IMG/VR virus record: IMGVR_UViG_3300042691_027241 | Location: 1-64,000 of that record | DNA length: 64,000 nt | From: a virus | Direction: 5' to 3' (one strand) | In this document: piece by piece, positions 7,773-16,060 of the stretch | Numbering within the stretch: the first letter of the stretch is position 1 | How the letters are laid out: every line of letters starts with the position of its first letter | The notes under the pieces: model-generated | Databases searched by the model: none | What the model saw: only the letters and a program-made list of their open reading frames with translations | What the model was told of the DNA's origin: nothing | Translations under genes and position numbers: made by a program

Positions 7773-8127
7773 AAGTTTCATCCAGATTAATCAGTCACTC
7801 TTTGCCCAGGGCGGGCAAAAAATATATGCGCTTCATCCGAGTAGCACAGTCACTGATATTAGAGCATTACAGAGGCGGTTGTCCGGTACCTCGAGCTCCG
7901 TTCTTTTACAACGGCGATTTGTTAAACATATATCAGCATATCTAACAAACGTGTACGATCGCTCGTACGTCTTTTTAGCCTTTACAAATCCTATTCAAAC
8001 AACTAAATCGCGGCATTTGCGATCTTCATCCTTGCGGGTAGTAGTTGAGTGCTTCTTGCAGCGAGAAGGCTTCCGTCCCTGTGTATTTCTACCAGGTATA
8101 GGGCACACGATATTAGCCTGTGCCAGC
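7773..8127. other. Non-coding, hairpin-dense intergenic region; possible structured RNA
   Basis: This 355-bp stretch lies between convergent genes. The only long frame, 7741-8139 (+), lacks a ribosome site and has composition unlike a phage protein, so I do not call it. Perfect or near-perfect inverted repeats follow one another: TTTGCCC/GGGCAAA (7801-7807, 7813-7819), CCGTT/AACGG (7898-7902, 7910-7914), TTTGTTA/TAACAAA (7918-7924, 7943-7949), GTACGA/TCGTAC (7953-7958, 7963-7968), ATCGC/GCGAT (8007-8011, 8019-8023) and GGCACA/TGTGCC (8102-8107, 8119-8124). No tRNA cloverleaf could be drawn. A small RNA or a processed 3' region is possible. The strand is unknown. Confidence 0.4.
7953..7976 (+). 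terminator. Hairpin followed by T run inside the intergenic region
   Basis: GTACGA (7953-7958), loop TCGC, TCGTAC (7963-7968), then GTC and five T residues (7972-7976). It has the form of a rho-independent terminator reading right. It lies some 200 bp after the tandem terminator, which would make sense only if a separate short transcript starts between them. Confidence 0.45.
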
Positions 8128-8562
8128 TTAACTGCTTAATTTGCCTTTGATATGGGAGCCATGGACACGGACTTGTATATGTCCGTTATAATAATCATCT
8201 GATTCTAAGACTTGGTGTCGGAATTGTTCTCTTGCTTCAATATATGAACATTCAGCTTTTGATTTGCAGTAAAAAAGTATTTCTCTTGTAAAATTTTCTG
8301 GGCCAAGTGTTTGTATGTCTTTTTTAAGTTCGTCGTTTGAGCCATAATATAATTGCCAATCGCTATCTATTTTGCTTCTGATCTTCTTTTTCCGTTTGGT
8401 GCCGTTTTTAAGTTTTACTGTTTTTACTGTAGTTTTTGAAAATTTGGCCAGTTTTTTTCCTATGTACTTGCGCCCAGATACAGTATTTGTTATCAAATAC
8501 ACAAATCCCACGCAATCTTCAGGAAGTGATTCCACAAGAGTGGATTCGAATAGCCATGACAT
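8128..8562 (-). CDS. GIY-YIG-type endonuclease-like protein
   Basis: This 144-aa protein has the N-terminal GIY-YIG pattern: FVYLITN at 20-26 and KYIGKK at 32-37, then a Lys-rich insert (KNGTKRKKKIRSK), SDWQLYYGSN and a helix with EARE, where the catalytic Glu is expected. Family role: metal-dependent DNA cleavage, either in homing (Seg/I-Tev type) or repair. No DNA-binding extension is visible, and the protein is short compared with free-standing homing nucleases. It is the last gene of the leftward operon and borders the structured intergenic region. Close relatives are common as single genes in T4-like marine phages, which argues for a fixed phage function rather than a recent selfish insertion. 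That argument rests on recollection, not a search. Confidence 0.7.
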   Translation of the reverse strand: MSWLFESTLVESLPEDCVGFVYLITNTVSGRKYIGKKLAKFSKTTVKTVKLKNGTKRKKKIRSKIDSDWQLYYGSNDELKKDIQTLGPENFTREILFYCKSKAECSYIEAREQFRHQVLESDDYYNGHIQVRVHGSHIKGKLSS

Positions 8563-8568
8563 ACAGCA

Positions 8569-9156
8569 TTAGTTATGCTTGTAATCTAAATTACAATAAA
8601 ATGTTATTTCTTCAATACAAGTATTTGCTACCAATCCAGTGGCATACTTGATAAAAGTAGCTACATCTCCCAATAACATGCCATTTCCTGTCCAATTTGC
8701 TCTACTACGACTAAGATCTGTGTCCAAGCGATCAAGTGTAATTAAGGTAGTTTTAAATGGTACATAATTGGCCTTGAATGATGCCGTGCATTGTTTACTT
8801 GCATGTGACAGTGCTGCCTTGGCCACTCGGTAAGTTTCAAATCCAGGCTCACGGGCAACAATATTTTTTTCTCCGACACTACCTATATTAAAAATATATC
8901 CTGATTTACCAGCTTGTTTCCATTCGTCATACACTGCTTCAAGCACTTGTATCTGTCCAAAATTAGCCCAAGATTCTTGAGGAGGACCATCGAATGCATT
9001 GTTTACAAATATATCATAATTCAAACTTTGCTTTGCAATTTGGTCTACATTTTTAGTAATATCAAACCCCGATGATCTACTGGCACTGTCTGCGCCAAAT
9101 GCAGTGCATAAAAATTGTCCAAGCCCTCTGTTACCACCTGTAACTAACATCTTCAT
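8569..9156 (-). CDS. Short-chain dehydrogenase/reductase (SDR) family protein
   Basis: This 195-aa protein has the full SDR signature. The nucleotide-binding TGGNRGLG is at 6-13, NNA at 52-54, and the catalytic Ser93 (NIGSV), Tyr109 and Lys113 (YRVAK) are present. Family reaction: NAD(P)-dependent oxidation or reduction of an alcohol/carbonyl, or sugar epimerisation/dehydration. The substrate is unknown. At 195 aa it is shorter than a classical SDR (about 250), with a compact C-terminal substrate region. A strong GGAGGATC site precedes ATG 9156, and the start overlaps the TGA of the upstream radical SAM gene (ATGA), so translation is coupled. Context suggests it acts on the same unknown metabolite as the neighbouring radical SAM enzymes. 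Confidence 0.8.
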   Translation of the reverse strand: MKMLVTGGNRGLGQFLCTAFGADSASRSSGFDITKNVDQIAKQSLNYDIFVNNAFDGPPQESWANFGQIQVLEAVYDEWKQAGKSGYIFNIGSVGEKNIVAREPGFETYRVAKAALSHASKQCTASFKANYVPFKTTLITLDRLDTDLSRSRANWTGNGMLLGDVATFIKYATGLVANTCIEEITFYCNLDYKHN

Positions 9157-10268
9157 CTAATAGATCCTCCTTGATCCCATACTTTAGTAAACTTTTCACC
9201 ACATGTCATAGCACATTCCATTATTCTATTATTATCTGCCCAACTGTCAACTAAGTCGCGCCAAAAATGACTTTTAAAAATATCTGACAGATATTTTTTG
9301 TTTATGTCTAATTCATTTTTATATTGATCTATAAATTCTTTAACTTGTACTTTACCAGTGGCAGTAAAACTTGCTTGATTAGCTCCCGGCCTGGCAAAGC
9401 TGTAAAATCTTGCATCATACAGATTGTGTTCAAAAAAGTTGCAAGGCAATACCAACCCTTCGGCTGTGATTACAACTTTATTACCTAATAGTGCATCGCA
9501 TCGTATTGGTGTTGTTTTTAGATATTCTTTAAAACTGCCATGCATTTTTTTAATTACATCAATTTTTTGCACACTGGGATTACGCCATTGGTCGCTTACA
9601 GGTTCTTCCAACACATATTCTGTACCTCCTGCTCGGTCATGAACAGGCCAATTTGGATACGCACACTCGTTGGTATGATCATAAAAACGCCCAGTTTTTC
9701 TTGGTAGAAAGTTAAAAAATCCGTATTCTTGACTTAATAATTTTGCCTGTTCAACCTGATGTTCGTTGTGTTTAAACACAATATAATTCCATTGTGCTCT
9801 ACCTCCTGCCTTGATAAATGCACGAGCATTACGCATAGCAACAGCATATTTTACGTTACGTCTGTACAGATGTAAAGTATCTTCTAAGCCATCGAAGCCA
9901 AAATCAATCTGACCATAACCATTCATTATTGTGGCTATTTCTCGCCAATAAGCTTCATCATGTACCCCACCGTTGGTGTGTATATATAACCACAACGTGG
10001 GATTTTTATTTCTAAAATCTTGTAGAATGTCTAATAAATCCGGGTGCATGATAGGATCACCATAACTACCACAAAAAAATATACGTTCTACGTGATTGCA
10101 TAGATCAACATCAAAAGTGACGTCAATTGATTCTCTACTTAGATGTAATAGTGGCATGTGAGGATTTATACCACCACCCTGAATATTTCGAGGACATTGC
10201 GGACATGCAGCATTACAGTGCGTTGTGATTTCTAATTGGTATTCTTTAATTTTTTTGTAATCAAACAT
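9153..10268 (-). CDS. Radical SAM protein with C-terminal cysteine-rich region
   Basis: This 371-aa protein carries the radical SAM cluster motif CNAACPQC (C18, C22, C25) in ITTHCNAACPQCPR, then FCGSYGDPIMHP where GGEP usually stands. The C-terminal region contains further cysteines (KVVITAEGLVLPCNFF; CAMTCGEKF), like a degenerate SPASM/twitch module for auxiliary iron-sulfur clusters. Family chemistry: SAM cleavage to a 5'-deoxyadenosyl radical that acts on a peptide or small molecule. I chose ATG 10268, where the radical SAM domain begins. The frame is open to 10367 but that extension lies inside the preceding gene. The start overlaps the upstream stop by a few bases, so it is part of the coupled operon. 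The substrate is not predictable from sequence. Confidence 0.8.
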   Translation of the reverse strand: MFDYKKIKEYQLEITTHCNAACPQCPRNIQGGGINPHMPLLHLSRESIDVTFDVDLCNHVERIFFCGSYGDPIMHPDLLDILQDFRNKNPTLWLYIHTNGGVHDEAYWREIATIMNGYGQIDFGFDGLEDTLHLYRRNVKYAVAMRNARAFIKAGGRAQWNYIVFKHNEHQVEQAKLLSQEYGFFNFLPRKTGRFYDHTNECAYPNWPVHDRAGGTEYVLEEPVSDQWRNPSVQKIDVIKKMHGSFKEYLKTTPIRCDALLGNKVVITAEGLVLPCNFFEHNLYDARFYSFARPGANQASFTATGKVQVKEFIDQYKNELDINKKYLSDIFKSHFWRDLVDSWADNNRIMECAMTCGEKFTKVWDQGGSIR

Positions 10269-10776
10269 CAGGTAAATCTTTAAAAAAGTTTTTTGCTTCC
10301 TCGAGTATACTTGCATTGGTTTGGAAAATAGTATTAGCCAATTTAGGTCCTTGATTTCTACTGGCAATCAGCCACGGTAGTACCGGGGTAACAAATTCAT
10401 ACTTCCATGTGCCGTTGTGCCCAAGATATAAATTAGGGCAAATAAAGTATGGTTCATTATCAGCCTTGTGCATGTACACCGGATAAAATTTTCCGTCCCA
10501 GAGTTCTCTTTCTAAATTGACTTTGTCTAAGGCAATGCGTTTTATTTCAATGTGCCGATCTATTACAATGTTACCATAAGGATCATGTACATGATGCTCG
10601 GGTTTTTTATCGTAATGAATAATTTTTAAATCGTGCCCACCATTGGTTAAGTCTATATCAAAATCAAATTGGTCAAGGGCGTCGCCATTATACAATGTTA
10701 TGTAATCATCCACAATTATTTTAATTTGGGGATTACCTAATCTACGCTCTACAGCAAAATTAATTTCCAACTTCAA
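10261..10776 (-). CDS. Small beta-rich protein, paralog of the 13731-14294 product; possible carbohydrate-binding fold
   Basis: This 171-aa protein starts with TTG at 10776, overlapping the previous TGA as TTGA. The first 100 residues alternate hydrophobic and polar residues like a beta sandwich (LEINFAV, QIKIIVDDYITLYNG, HDLKIIHYDKK, IEIKRIALDKV). The rest is aromatic-rich (FYPVYMHKADNEPYF, LYLGHNGTWKYEF). It shares this layout, including the HxxK strand and the I.RI..D..L strand, with the 187-aa protein at 13731-14294, so the two look like diverged paralogs. The N-terminal layout reminds me of Ca-dependent carbohydrate-binding modules, but this is a weak resemblance. It lies between two radical SAM genes. 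No catalytic motif was seen. Confidence 0.6.
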   Translation of the reverse strand: MKLEINFAVERRLGNPQIKIIVDDYITLYNGDALDQFDFDIDLTNGGHDLKIIHYDKKPEHHVHDPYGNIVIDRHIEIKRIALDKVNLERELWDGKFYPVYMHKADNEPYFICPNLYLGHNGTWKYEFVTPVLPWLIASRNQGPKLANTIFQTNASILEEAKNFFKDLPDV

Positions 10777-12275
10777 TGAATAACTCCGGCCAACTTTGCT
10801 AAACGCTCCTGATATTTGTCCATCATGATTTTCATTTGGTCGTCACCTTTCCAAAAAGTGTAACCTAAATTTACAGCATGTTCTTGTGCTTGAATTCTAC
10901 GCATGATTCTTTTTTTGTATGTGAGGTCGGAATTATCTTCACATATCCATTCGGTACCCTGCGGTCGTTTACCATCTACACCAATGATTTTAAGAGTATT
11001 GGGTTGATTGTACATTTCTGTACCTTCCTCGATAGTTAGTGTGGTTCCAAGATTAACACCAATAATAGTACCATCAGCTACATATCGTTGGTATTTTGTT
11101 AACATATCCAATGTGTCTTGAAAATCTTCATCGGTTTCTGTAGGAAAACCTACAATGATCAACAAGTATACCTGCATTTTGTTCAGACTGTATTGTTCCA
11201 TGTTATAATCAAGATCTTCGCCGACATAGCCTTTTTTCATATGCCTGCGTATACGATCACTGCCAGTTTCTACTCCTATTACAAGTGTCTCGGCTCCGGC
11301 ACGAGCCATTAACTCAAAATCTATTGGTTTCATTGCCTGCTTGCTATGTACTATAGCATGACTACTATAAGTCAAATAACGTTCTGGTAAATTGTGCTTT
11401 TGATAATAATCCACCAGAGCTTGATTGAATTGTCTAAAATCTCTTACGCTTCCGTTACATAATGCGTCATGGAAAAAGTAATTTCGTACCTGATAAGTTT
11501 CGTAGTAATGAATCATTTCTGAAGCCAAGCGATCTCCACGCTTGAATCTAAATCCTCCTGCCATTGTGGGTATATCACAAAACACACAGTGCCTAACACA
11601 ACCCCTACTGGTTTCCATTGGTAATACACCAGTTTCGTATCCACTTTGATATTTTAAAATATCAAAATCTGAAAAATCCATATAAGTATGATCTTGTACC
11701 ACGCTACGTTCTGCTAAAAAATCGGTGTCAACTCCGGCAACATCGTAGTTTCCTTTGACAATCTCAGGTATAGTAGTTTCGGCTTCGCCGCGTATCCAGT
11801 GATCAATAAGACTGCGGTCTTTTAAATAGTGTGCAAACTCTGGACGAGTACTATAACTCCCGTTTTCCTCTCTTATCAAGCCCTGCCCACCAATTATAAT
11901 TTCAGCACTACAACTTGTTCTAAAAATTTTTAGAAATTCTTCCGCAAATTTTTGTGCCTGCCAACTAAACACACTGATAAACAATTTTTTAGGAGCATAA
12001 GAAATTATTATGTTGGTCCATTTTTTAAGAAATTCTTCAAAAAGTTCACGACATTGATTATCAAGGTTTTTATTTTTTACAAATAAAAATTCATCTATCT
12101 GTGAAAATAAATTTGGATCAACACTGTTTTTAAAATTTGTAAAATAATCTAAATTAATATCAAGAACTTTACTTTCTAAATCTAAGTTCGTCAGTATACT
12201 TTTGATAATGGCTGGTGCTGCTGCTGGTCGTAATGCAGCTACTCTTGGAATAGTAAGGATTACAGCATAAGTCAT
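10773..12275 (-). CDS. B12-binding-type radical SAM protein (first of two paralogs)
   Basis: This 500-aa protein has an N-terminal Rossmann-like region of the B12-binding type (residues 1-180: MTYAVILTIPR, then EIIIGGQGLIRE and WIRGEAETTIPEI), without the classical DxHxxG cobalamin motif. The radical SAM motif CVRHCVFC (C226, C230, C233) follows, with the family segments FKRGDRLASEMIHYYE, LVIGVETGSDRIRRHMKKG and IIVGFPTETDEDFQDT. Family chemistry includes C-methylation, ring contraction and similar radical reactions. It resembles the adjacent 493-aa product in layout and motifs, so the two probably arose by duplication. ATG 12275 overlaps the preceding TGA (ATGA). The substrate is unknown. 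Cobalamin binding is inferred from architecture only. Confidence 0.82.
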   Translation of the reverse strand: MTYAVILTIPRVAALRPAAAPAIIKSILTNLDLESKVLDINLDYFTNFKNSVDPNLFSQIDEFLFVKNKNLDNQCRELFEEFLKKWTNIIISYAPKKLFISVFSWQAQKFAEEFLKIFRTSCSAEIIIGGQGLIREENGSYSTRPEFAHYLKDRSLIDHWIRGEAETTIPEIVKGNYDVAGVDTDFLAERSVVQDHTYMDFSDFDILKYQSGYETGVLPMETSRGCVRHCVFCDIPTMAGGFRFKRGDRLASEMIHYYETYQVRNYFFHDALCNGSVRDFRQFNQALVDYYQKHNLPERYLTYSSHAIVHSKQAMKPIDFELMARAGAETLVIGVETGSDRIRRHMKKGYVGEDLDYNMEQYSLNKMQVYLLIIVGFPTETDEDFQDTLDMLTKYQRYVADGTIIGVNLGTTLTIEEGTEMYNQPNTLKIIGVDGKRPQGTEWICEDNSDLTYKKRIMRRIQAQEHAVNLGYTFWKGDDQMKIMMDKYQERLAKLAGVIH

Positions 12276-13753
12276 TTAGCTACAATCTCCAACACTCGCC
12301 GAGAATTATAGGTTCGCGAAAGTTGAGAAAAGATAAAACTAAATTCATCATATACTCGCGGCTGAGGATAGCGTAAAAGTTTTGTGACCTTATGCAATTC
12401 CATACGCCTTCTAATTCGTTCTGCAAACGTAAGCTGTGCGTTTGATAAATTAACCCAATCAAATTCGCCGTATAAGTATTCGTCATTATCTAATTCGTTT
12501 ATTAAAGGCAATTTTTCGCGGTATTTTACATCTAACGGGGAGCCTTTTAATATTCCGGTAGTAAAGCCCCATCTTATTAATTTGATAACTCTTGATAATG
12601 CATATTTTTGATAACGATAAAGATATTCAATATTTGTTTGATGATCAGTTAATGTTTCTGTTGGATAACCAACCTGCATTAAAAACGTATTTGATACTCC
12701 ATATTTTCCAGAACAGTACAGATGAAAATCAACGTCGTTATTGTCAAATTTTTTGCCCATATGATACCGTACTGGTACACTAAATGATTCTATACCCACA
12801 ACCAAATCCGTACCTCCAGCTTCAACCATTGTTCTAAAATCTTCTTCGCTAAATTGATTTTTTGGACGACAAATATAATCTCCTCTATATCTAAGTTTTT
12901 TTAAACTTGGATAGGTTGATTGTGCATTAACGAGTAATTTGTTAAATTTTTTAAATTCTGACAAACTTCCATTGATTAAATTATCAGTAAATTCAATTAG
13001 TGTAACACCATATTCTAAGTGATGATGTAAAATTTCATTAAACAGATGTTCTGCTGTTCTAAAGCGATATTTGGTCCAAATGTAACCAACATCACAAAAA
13101 GTGCAATCTCTGACACAACCTCGACTTCCAGTAACATATGCACTCATAGTACCGTTTTTACAATATGTACTTGGAAGAATTTTGTCATAGCAGGCAAAAG
13201 GTATTTGATTAAGATTATCTACAAAAAATTTTTGATCTGTAGAAATCCAATCATCAGGATTTTTTATATAGGCTTGAAATGCTAAATCAGCTTCACCTAA
13301 AATATAATGATCTATGATCTGTTTGGCAATTGCATGTTTATAAAAAGGTACGCCATTGTTATCATTGTCCGGAGATGTAGCACCATGACCACCAATAACA
13401 ATCTTGCTTTTAGGATATTTTTGTCTTAACAGCGGCAGCACTATATTTGCTGCTCTTAGGGTTTCAAATGTAAACAGACTTACAGCAATAATCTTATAAT
13501 GTTTATCTGGTAAGTTTTTTGTGACTAAATCAATAAAATCATCAATATATAGACTGGTTTTTTTATAGTAAACCAGATAATCCTCAAAATCTTTTCTTAC
13601 AGCAGCCGGCATTGTAACTATAGCAGCCAAATTTAGATCAAGCACATCATAATCAATGTTGGCAGACTTACACATGCCAGCCAGGCCAGCAATTACAGCA
13701 GGAGGCCTTTCGGCCTCTTGTCTTGGTAAGTTAATTAGTAATGCTGTATCCAT
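12272..13753 (-). CDS. B12-binding-type radical SAM protein (second of two paralogs)
   Basis: This 493-aa protein has the same architecture as its downstream neighbour: an N-terminal B12-type Rossmann region (residues 1-185, with IVIGGHGATSP and YILGEADLAFQAY), the radical SAM motif CVRDCTFC (C213, C217, C220), then FRTAEHLFNEILHHH, LVVGIESFSVPVRYHMGKK and LMQVGYPTETLTDHQ. The C-terminus (YLYRYQKY, ERIRRRMELHKV) also aligns with the neighbour. Two related but diverged copies suggest consecutive steps on similar substrates. The start at 13753 overlaps the previous gene by 23 bases. The operon links it to gp46/gp47, but I see no reason to think it takes part in recombination. Confidence 0.82.
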   Translation of the reverse strand: MDTALLINLPRQEAERPPAVIAGLAGMCKSANIDYDVLDLNLAAIVTMPAAVRKDFEDYLVYYKKTSLYIDDFIDLVTKNLPDKHYKIIAVSLFTFETLRAANIVLPLLRQKYPKSKIVIGGHGATSPDNDNNGVPFYKHAIAKQIIDHYILGEADLAFQAYIKNPDDWISTDQKFFVDNLNQIPFACYDKILPSTYCKNGTMSAYVTGSRGCVRDCTFCDVGYIWTKYRFRTAEHLFNEILHHHLEYGVTLIEFTDNLINGSLSEFKKFNKLLVNAQSTYPSLKKLRYRGDYICRPKNQFSEEDFRTMVEAGGTDLVVGIESFSVPVRYHMGKKFDNNDVDFHLYCSGKYGVSNTFLMQVGYPTETLTDHQTNIEYLYRYQKYALSRVIKLIRWGFTTGILKGSPLDVKYREKLPLINELDNDEYLYGEFDWVNLSNAQLTFAERIRRRMELHKVTKLLRYPQPRVYDEFSFIFSQLSRTYNSRRVLEIVAK

Positions 13754-14294
13754 GCTTTGTGAGAAAATCTATAATTTGTTCTTCTATTTCAACCTCTTGC
13801 GTGCTGCCAAAATATTTTAAAGAATCATAATTATTAGAAATAAATTCATTATCTTTGTTAATAAAATAGCTATCTAAAAAATTAAAATAATTCTTTATAA
13901 AAAAATATCTAATGGTTCCATTAAAATATAAACTACGTTCATGATAAGTTTCCGGGGGAACCTCTTTAAGAGAGGTCAGATACCCAATTGAATAAATTGG
14001 CGTGACCTCGCCATAATGCAAAGCATCAGGTAAAAGAATATCGTCTATCCAGATATGATTAATCCTTACAAATTTGTCTGCAATAATTTTATTATTCTCT
14101 AAAACGGTGTCTTGCTCAGTTTTATTTTTGTGTTTTACAATAATAAACTTGTCATAGCTGTCAGATGTATCAATCGAAATAATTTCTGTTGCAGTTGCAA
14201 CAAAGTCCTTTACAAGGACTTCATTGACCCAGATTTCTAAGCACGGTCCCTTATCATCAACTGTTCCGCACACAAGTTCAAATGTAATAATCAC
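13731..14294 (-). CDS. Small beta-rich protein, paralog of the 10261-10776 product
   Basis: This 187-aa protein starts with GTG at 14294, overlapping the TGA of gp46 (GTGA). The N-terminal half alternates hydrophobic strands (MIITFELV, CLEIWVNEVLV, DKFIIVKHKNK, FVRINHIWIDDILL), and the C-terminal half is aromatic- and Asn-rich (RYFFIKNYFNFLDSYFINK). The strand order and several positions match the 171-aa product further down the operon; both precede a radical SAM gene. Possible roles are a binding partner for the radical SAM enzyme or a carbohydrate-binding module, but no family is recognised with confidence. No signal peptide or membrane segment is evident. Confidence 0.6.
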   Translation of the reverse strand: MIITFELVCGTVDDKGPCLEIWVNEVLVKDFVATATEIISIDTSDSYDKFIIVKHKNKTEQDTVLENNKIIADKFVRINHIWIDDILLPDALHYGEVTPIYSIGYLTSLKEVPPETYHERSLYFNGTIRYFFIKNYFNFLDSYFINKDNEFISNNYDSLKYFGSTQEVEIEEQIIDFLTKHGYSITN

Positions 14295-16060
14295 TTTATT
14301 TCGACATCGGTGTTGTAGGTGGTGAAGCCATTTTCTTTGATTACACTTAACACATTATTCACACGACCAGCTAATTCATCTTTGTGACTTACTAACCAAA
14401 CACTACGATTACCTTCTCTTGACATTTTCTTAAGAACGGCCAAGCTGTTTTCGACGCCCGAGCTATCCATTCCGGTATCAATGACTTCGTCAATAAACAA
14501 CAAGTTAATTGGTTGATATAAACTTTCCCAGACATCACGGAATGCCCAACTTAGGCTTAGAATTAATCTATTGCGTTCTCCTCTACTTAAATTATCGAAG
14601 TCTAATTCTCGACCCAGCTCTTCAATACTTACCGACAAATCATTTAAGAATTTGACAGTATGCGGAAGCCCGATTCGATCTAAATATTGACTTAGTCTGG
14701 AATTAAGGTAACTCAAATTTTGATCAATTATACGTTTACGAATAAAACTGTCTTTGTTGGTTAATAGTTTAAGTAAAAACTCTTGGTGTTCGCGCACATT
14801 AGCAAGATCATTTATTAAATTGTAATCTATTTCTTCTACTGCTTTTGTTTCCATTTCTTTGATCTGTTCTTCATAAGGATCAGGTTCGGCTTGCTTTGTT
14901 GCCAGTTGTTGTTTTAAATTGGCCACGGTGTTTCTATGATTGATGGCATCTTCTTTGTTATCGTAAAACACTCGTGGCGCAGCACCTGTTGTACCTAATA
15001 AATTTAATGCATCAATATGCGACATTAATTGTTCGTCATTGGCAAGATACTGTAGTGAAGTTTCTTTTAATGTATTACGTTTTTCTGTTAAAACTTCCTC
15101 ATGTTTGGTATCGTGCAGAGCTTGTCCACAAGCATAACATTCATGTTTTTCAAGTTTTTCAATTTCAGATTTTAATTTGTCAAGTTGCTTTAATATTCGA
15201 ACTTGTTCTGTTTCGCAGGCCACTCGCCAACGAGATATTTCTTTAATTTTATTTGATTTTTCGTTGTACTCATCGAGTAAGTTGTGATTGTGTAATTCTT
15301 GATCAATATCCAAATCGCCTACTACTGCAAGAGCTTGTTCTAATTCTACTAATTCGTTTACCTGTTTATTTCGCCATAAATTTTGTCTACGACGAGTTGC
15401 TTCAATTTGTTCTTGAATACGAGCATTGGCGTCTGTTACTGCTTTAATTCGATATTCTTCTTGTGTTATAGCATCTCGAGTTGCCTTTAATTGCTCTTTA
15501 AGTGCATCAGCCTTTTCACTGAGCATAGTAATACCAAGTAGCTGCTCGATGATGGTACGTTGATCGTTTGCTTTCAATGCAAGGAAAGGTTCTGTGTAAG
15601 TGTTGAGTGCAACAATGTGTTTGAACATGTCGTGACTCATGCCCAACATGCGTTCAATCTCTGCTTGTGTTTCTCTGCTATCGCCCTGGCTTTCGTCGGT
15701 AATCTGCTGCTCTTGGCCGCCTACATAAAAAGCCATTGTGTTAGGTTTACGGCCACGTTCAATTTTGTAGTCCGTGCCATCTTTTTCAAATTCAATAGTA
15801 ACCAACATGTTCTTACCATTTGTTTTGTTGATAAGATTATCTTTTTTAATGTTGGTTAAAGCTGAACCATATAGCGCATAGCTGAGTGCATTGATAATGG
15901 TTGTTTTGCCAGTTCCATTTCTTGCTCCCGTGTCATCTCCGCCAAGATCTAAATTTTGCCCCAATACAAGAGTCAGATCCTTGCGATCAAACTGAACAGC
16001 CTGGGTAGCATTGCCCACGCTCATAAAATTTTTAACTGCGAGTGTTTTAATTTTAAACAT
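14291..16060 (-). CDS. 46: Recombination endonuclease subunit, gp46-like (SbcC/Rad50 family)
   Basis: This 589-aa SMC-type ATPase has a Walker A region GARNGTGKTT at residues 45-54. Long coiled-coil arms are separated by a zinc-hook CYACGQ near residue 309. The ABC signature LSRGERNRLILSLSW is near 495-508, and the Walker B FIDEVIDTG is near 525. Family role: with gp47 it forms the Mre11/Rad50-like complex that processes double-strand ends for recombination-dependent replication, and in T4 it helps degrade host DNA. T4 gp46 is 560 aa, so the length fits. The start codon at 16060 shares a base with the gp47 stop (TAATG). It is followed directly, with a GTGA overlap, by the accessory radical SAM block, which is not part of the T4 arrangement. 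Confidence 0.95.
   Translation of the reverse strand: MFKIKTLAVKNFMSVGNATQAVQFDRKDLTLVLGQNLDLGGDDTGARNGTGKTTIINALSYALYGSALTNIKKDNLINKTNGKNMLVTIEFEKDGTDYKIERGRKPNTMAFYVGGQEQQITDESQGDSRETQAEIERMLGMSHDMFKHIVALNTYTEPFLALKANDQRTIIEQLLGITMLSEKADALKEQLKATRDAITQEEYRIKAVTDANARIQEQIEATRRRQNLWRNKQVNELVELEQALAVVGDLDIDQELHNHNLLDEYNEKSNKIKEISRWRVACETEQVRILKQLDKLKSEIEKLEKHECYACGQALHDTKHEEVLTEKRNTLKETSLQYLANDEQLMSHIDALNLLGTTGAAPRVFYDNKEDAINHRNTVANLKQQLATKQAEPDPYEEQIKEMETKAVEEIDYNLINDLANVREHQEFLLKLLTNKDSFIRKRIIDQNLSYLNSRLSQYLDRIGLPHTVKFLNDLSVSIEELGRELDFDNLSRGERNRLILSLSWAFRDVWESLYQPINLLFIDEVIDTGMDSSGVENSLAVLKKMSREGNRSVWLVSHKDELAGRVNNVLSVIKENGFTTYNTDVEIK

Noticed and set aside
7885-7898. Overlapping KpnI, XhoI and SacI sites (GGTACC, CTCGAG, GAGCTC) that look like a cloning polylinker
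   Set aside because: The flanking sequence continues the same hairpin-rich intergenic DNA with no vector-like sequence on either side, so it is probably coincidence.
7820-7915. tRNA-like sequence around the GAGC and GGTACC motifs
   Set aside because: No acceptor, D, anticodon and T arms could be paired in a cloverleaf.
7741-8139. A 132-aa plus-strand open frame between convergent genes
   Set aside because: No ribosome site, it starts inside the terminator hairpin and ends inside the opposite gene, composition resembles random translation, and the DNA is full of inverted repeats.
8128-8562. Recent homing-endonuclease insertion next to the intergenic region
   Set aside because: The gene is coupled to the operon and lacks a DNA-binding extension, and no interrupted coding gene is visible at its border, so fixed phage function is as likely.
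10269-10367. N-terminal extension of the radical SAM gene at 9153-10268 to 404 aa
   Set aside because: It lies entirely inside the preceding gene, while ATG 10268 starts right before the radical SAM domain and overlaps the upstream stop, like the other operon junctions.
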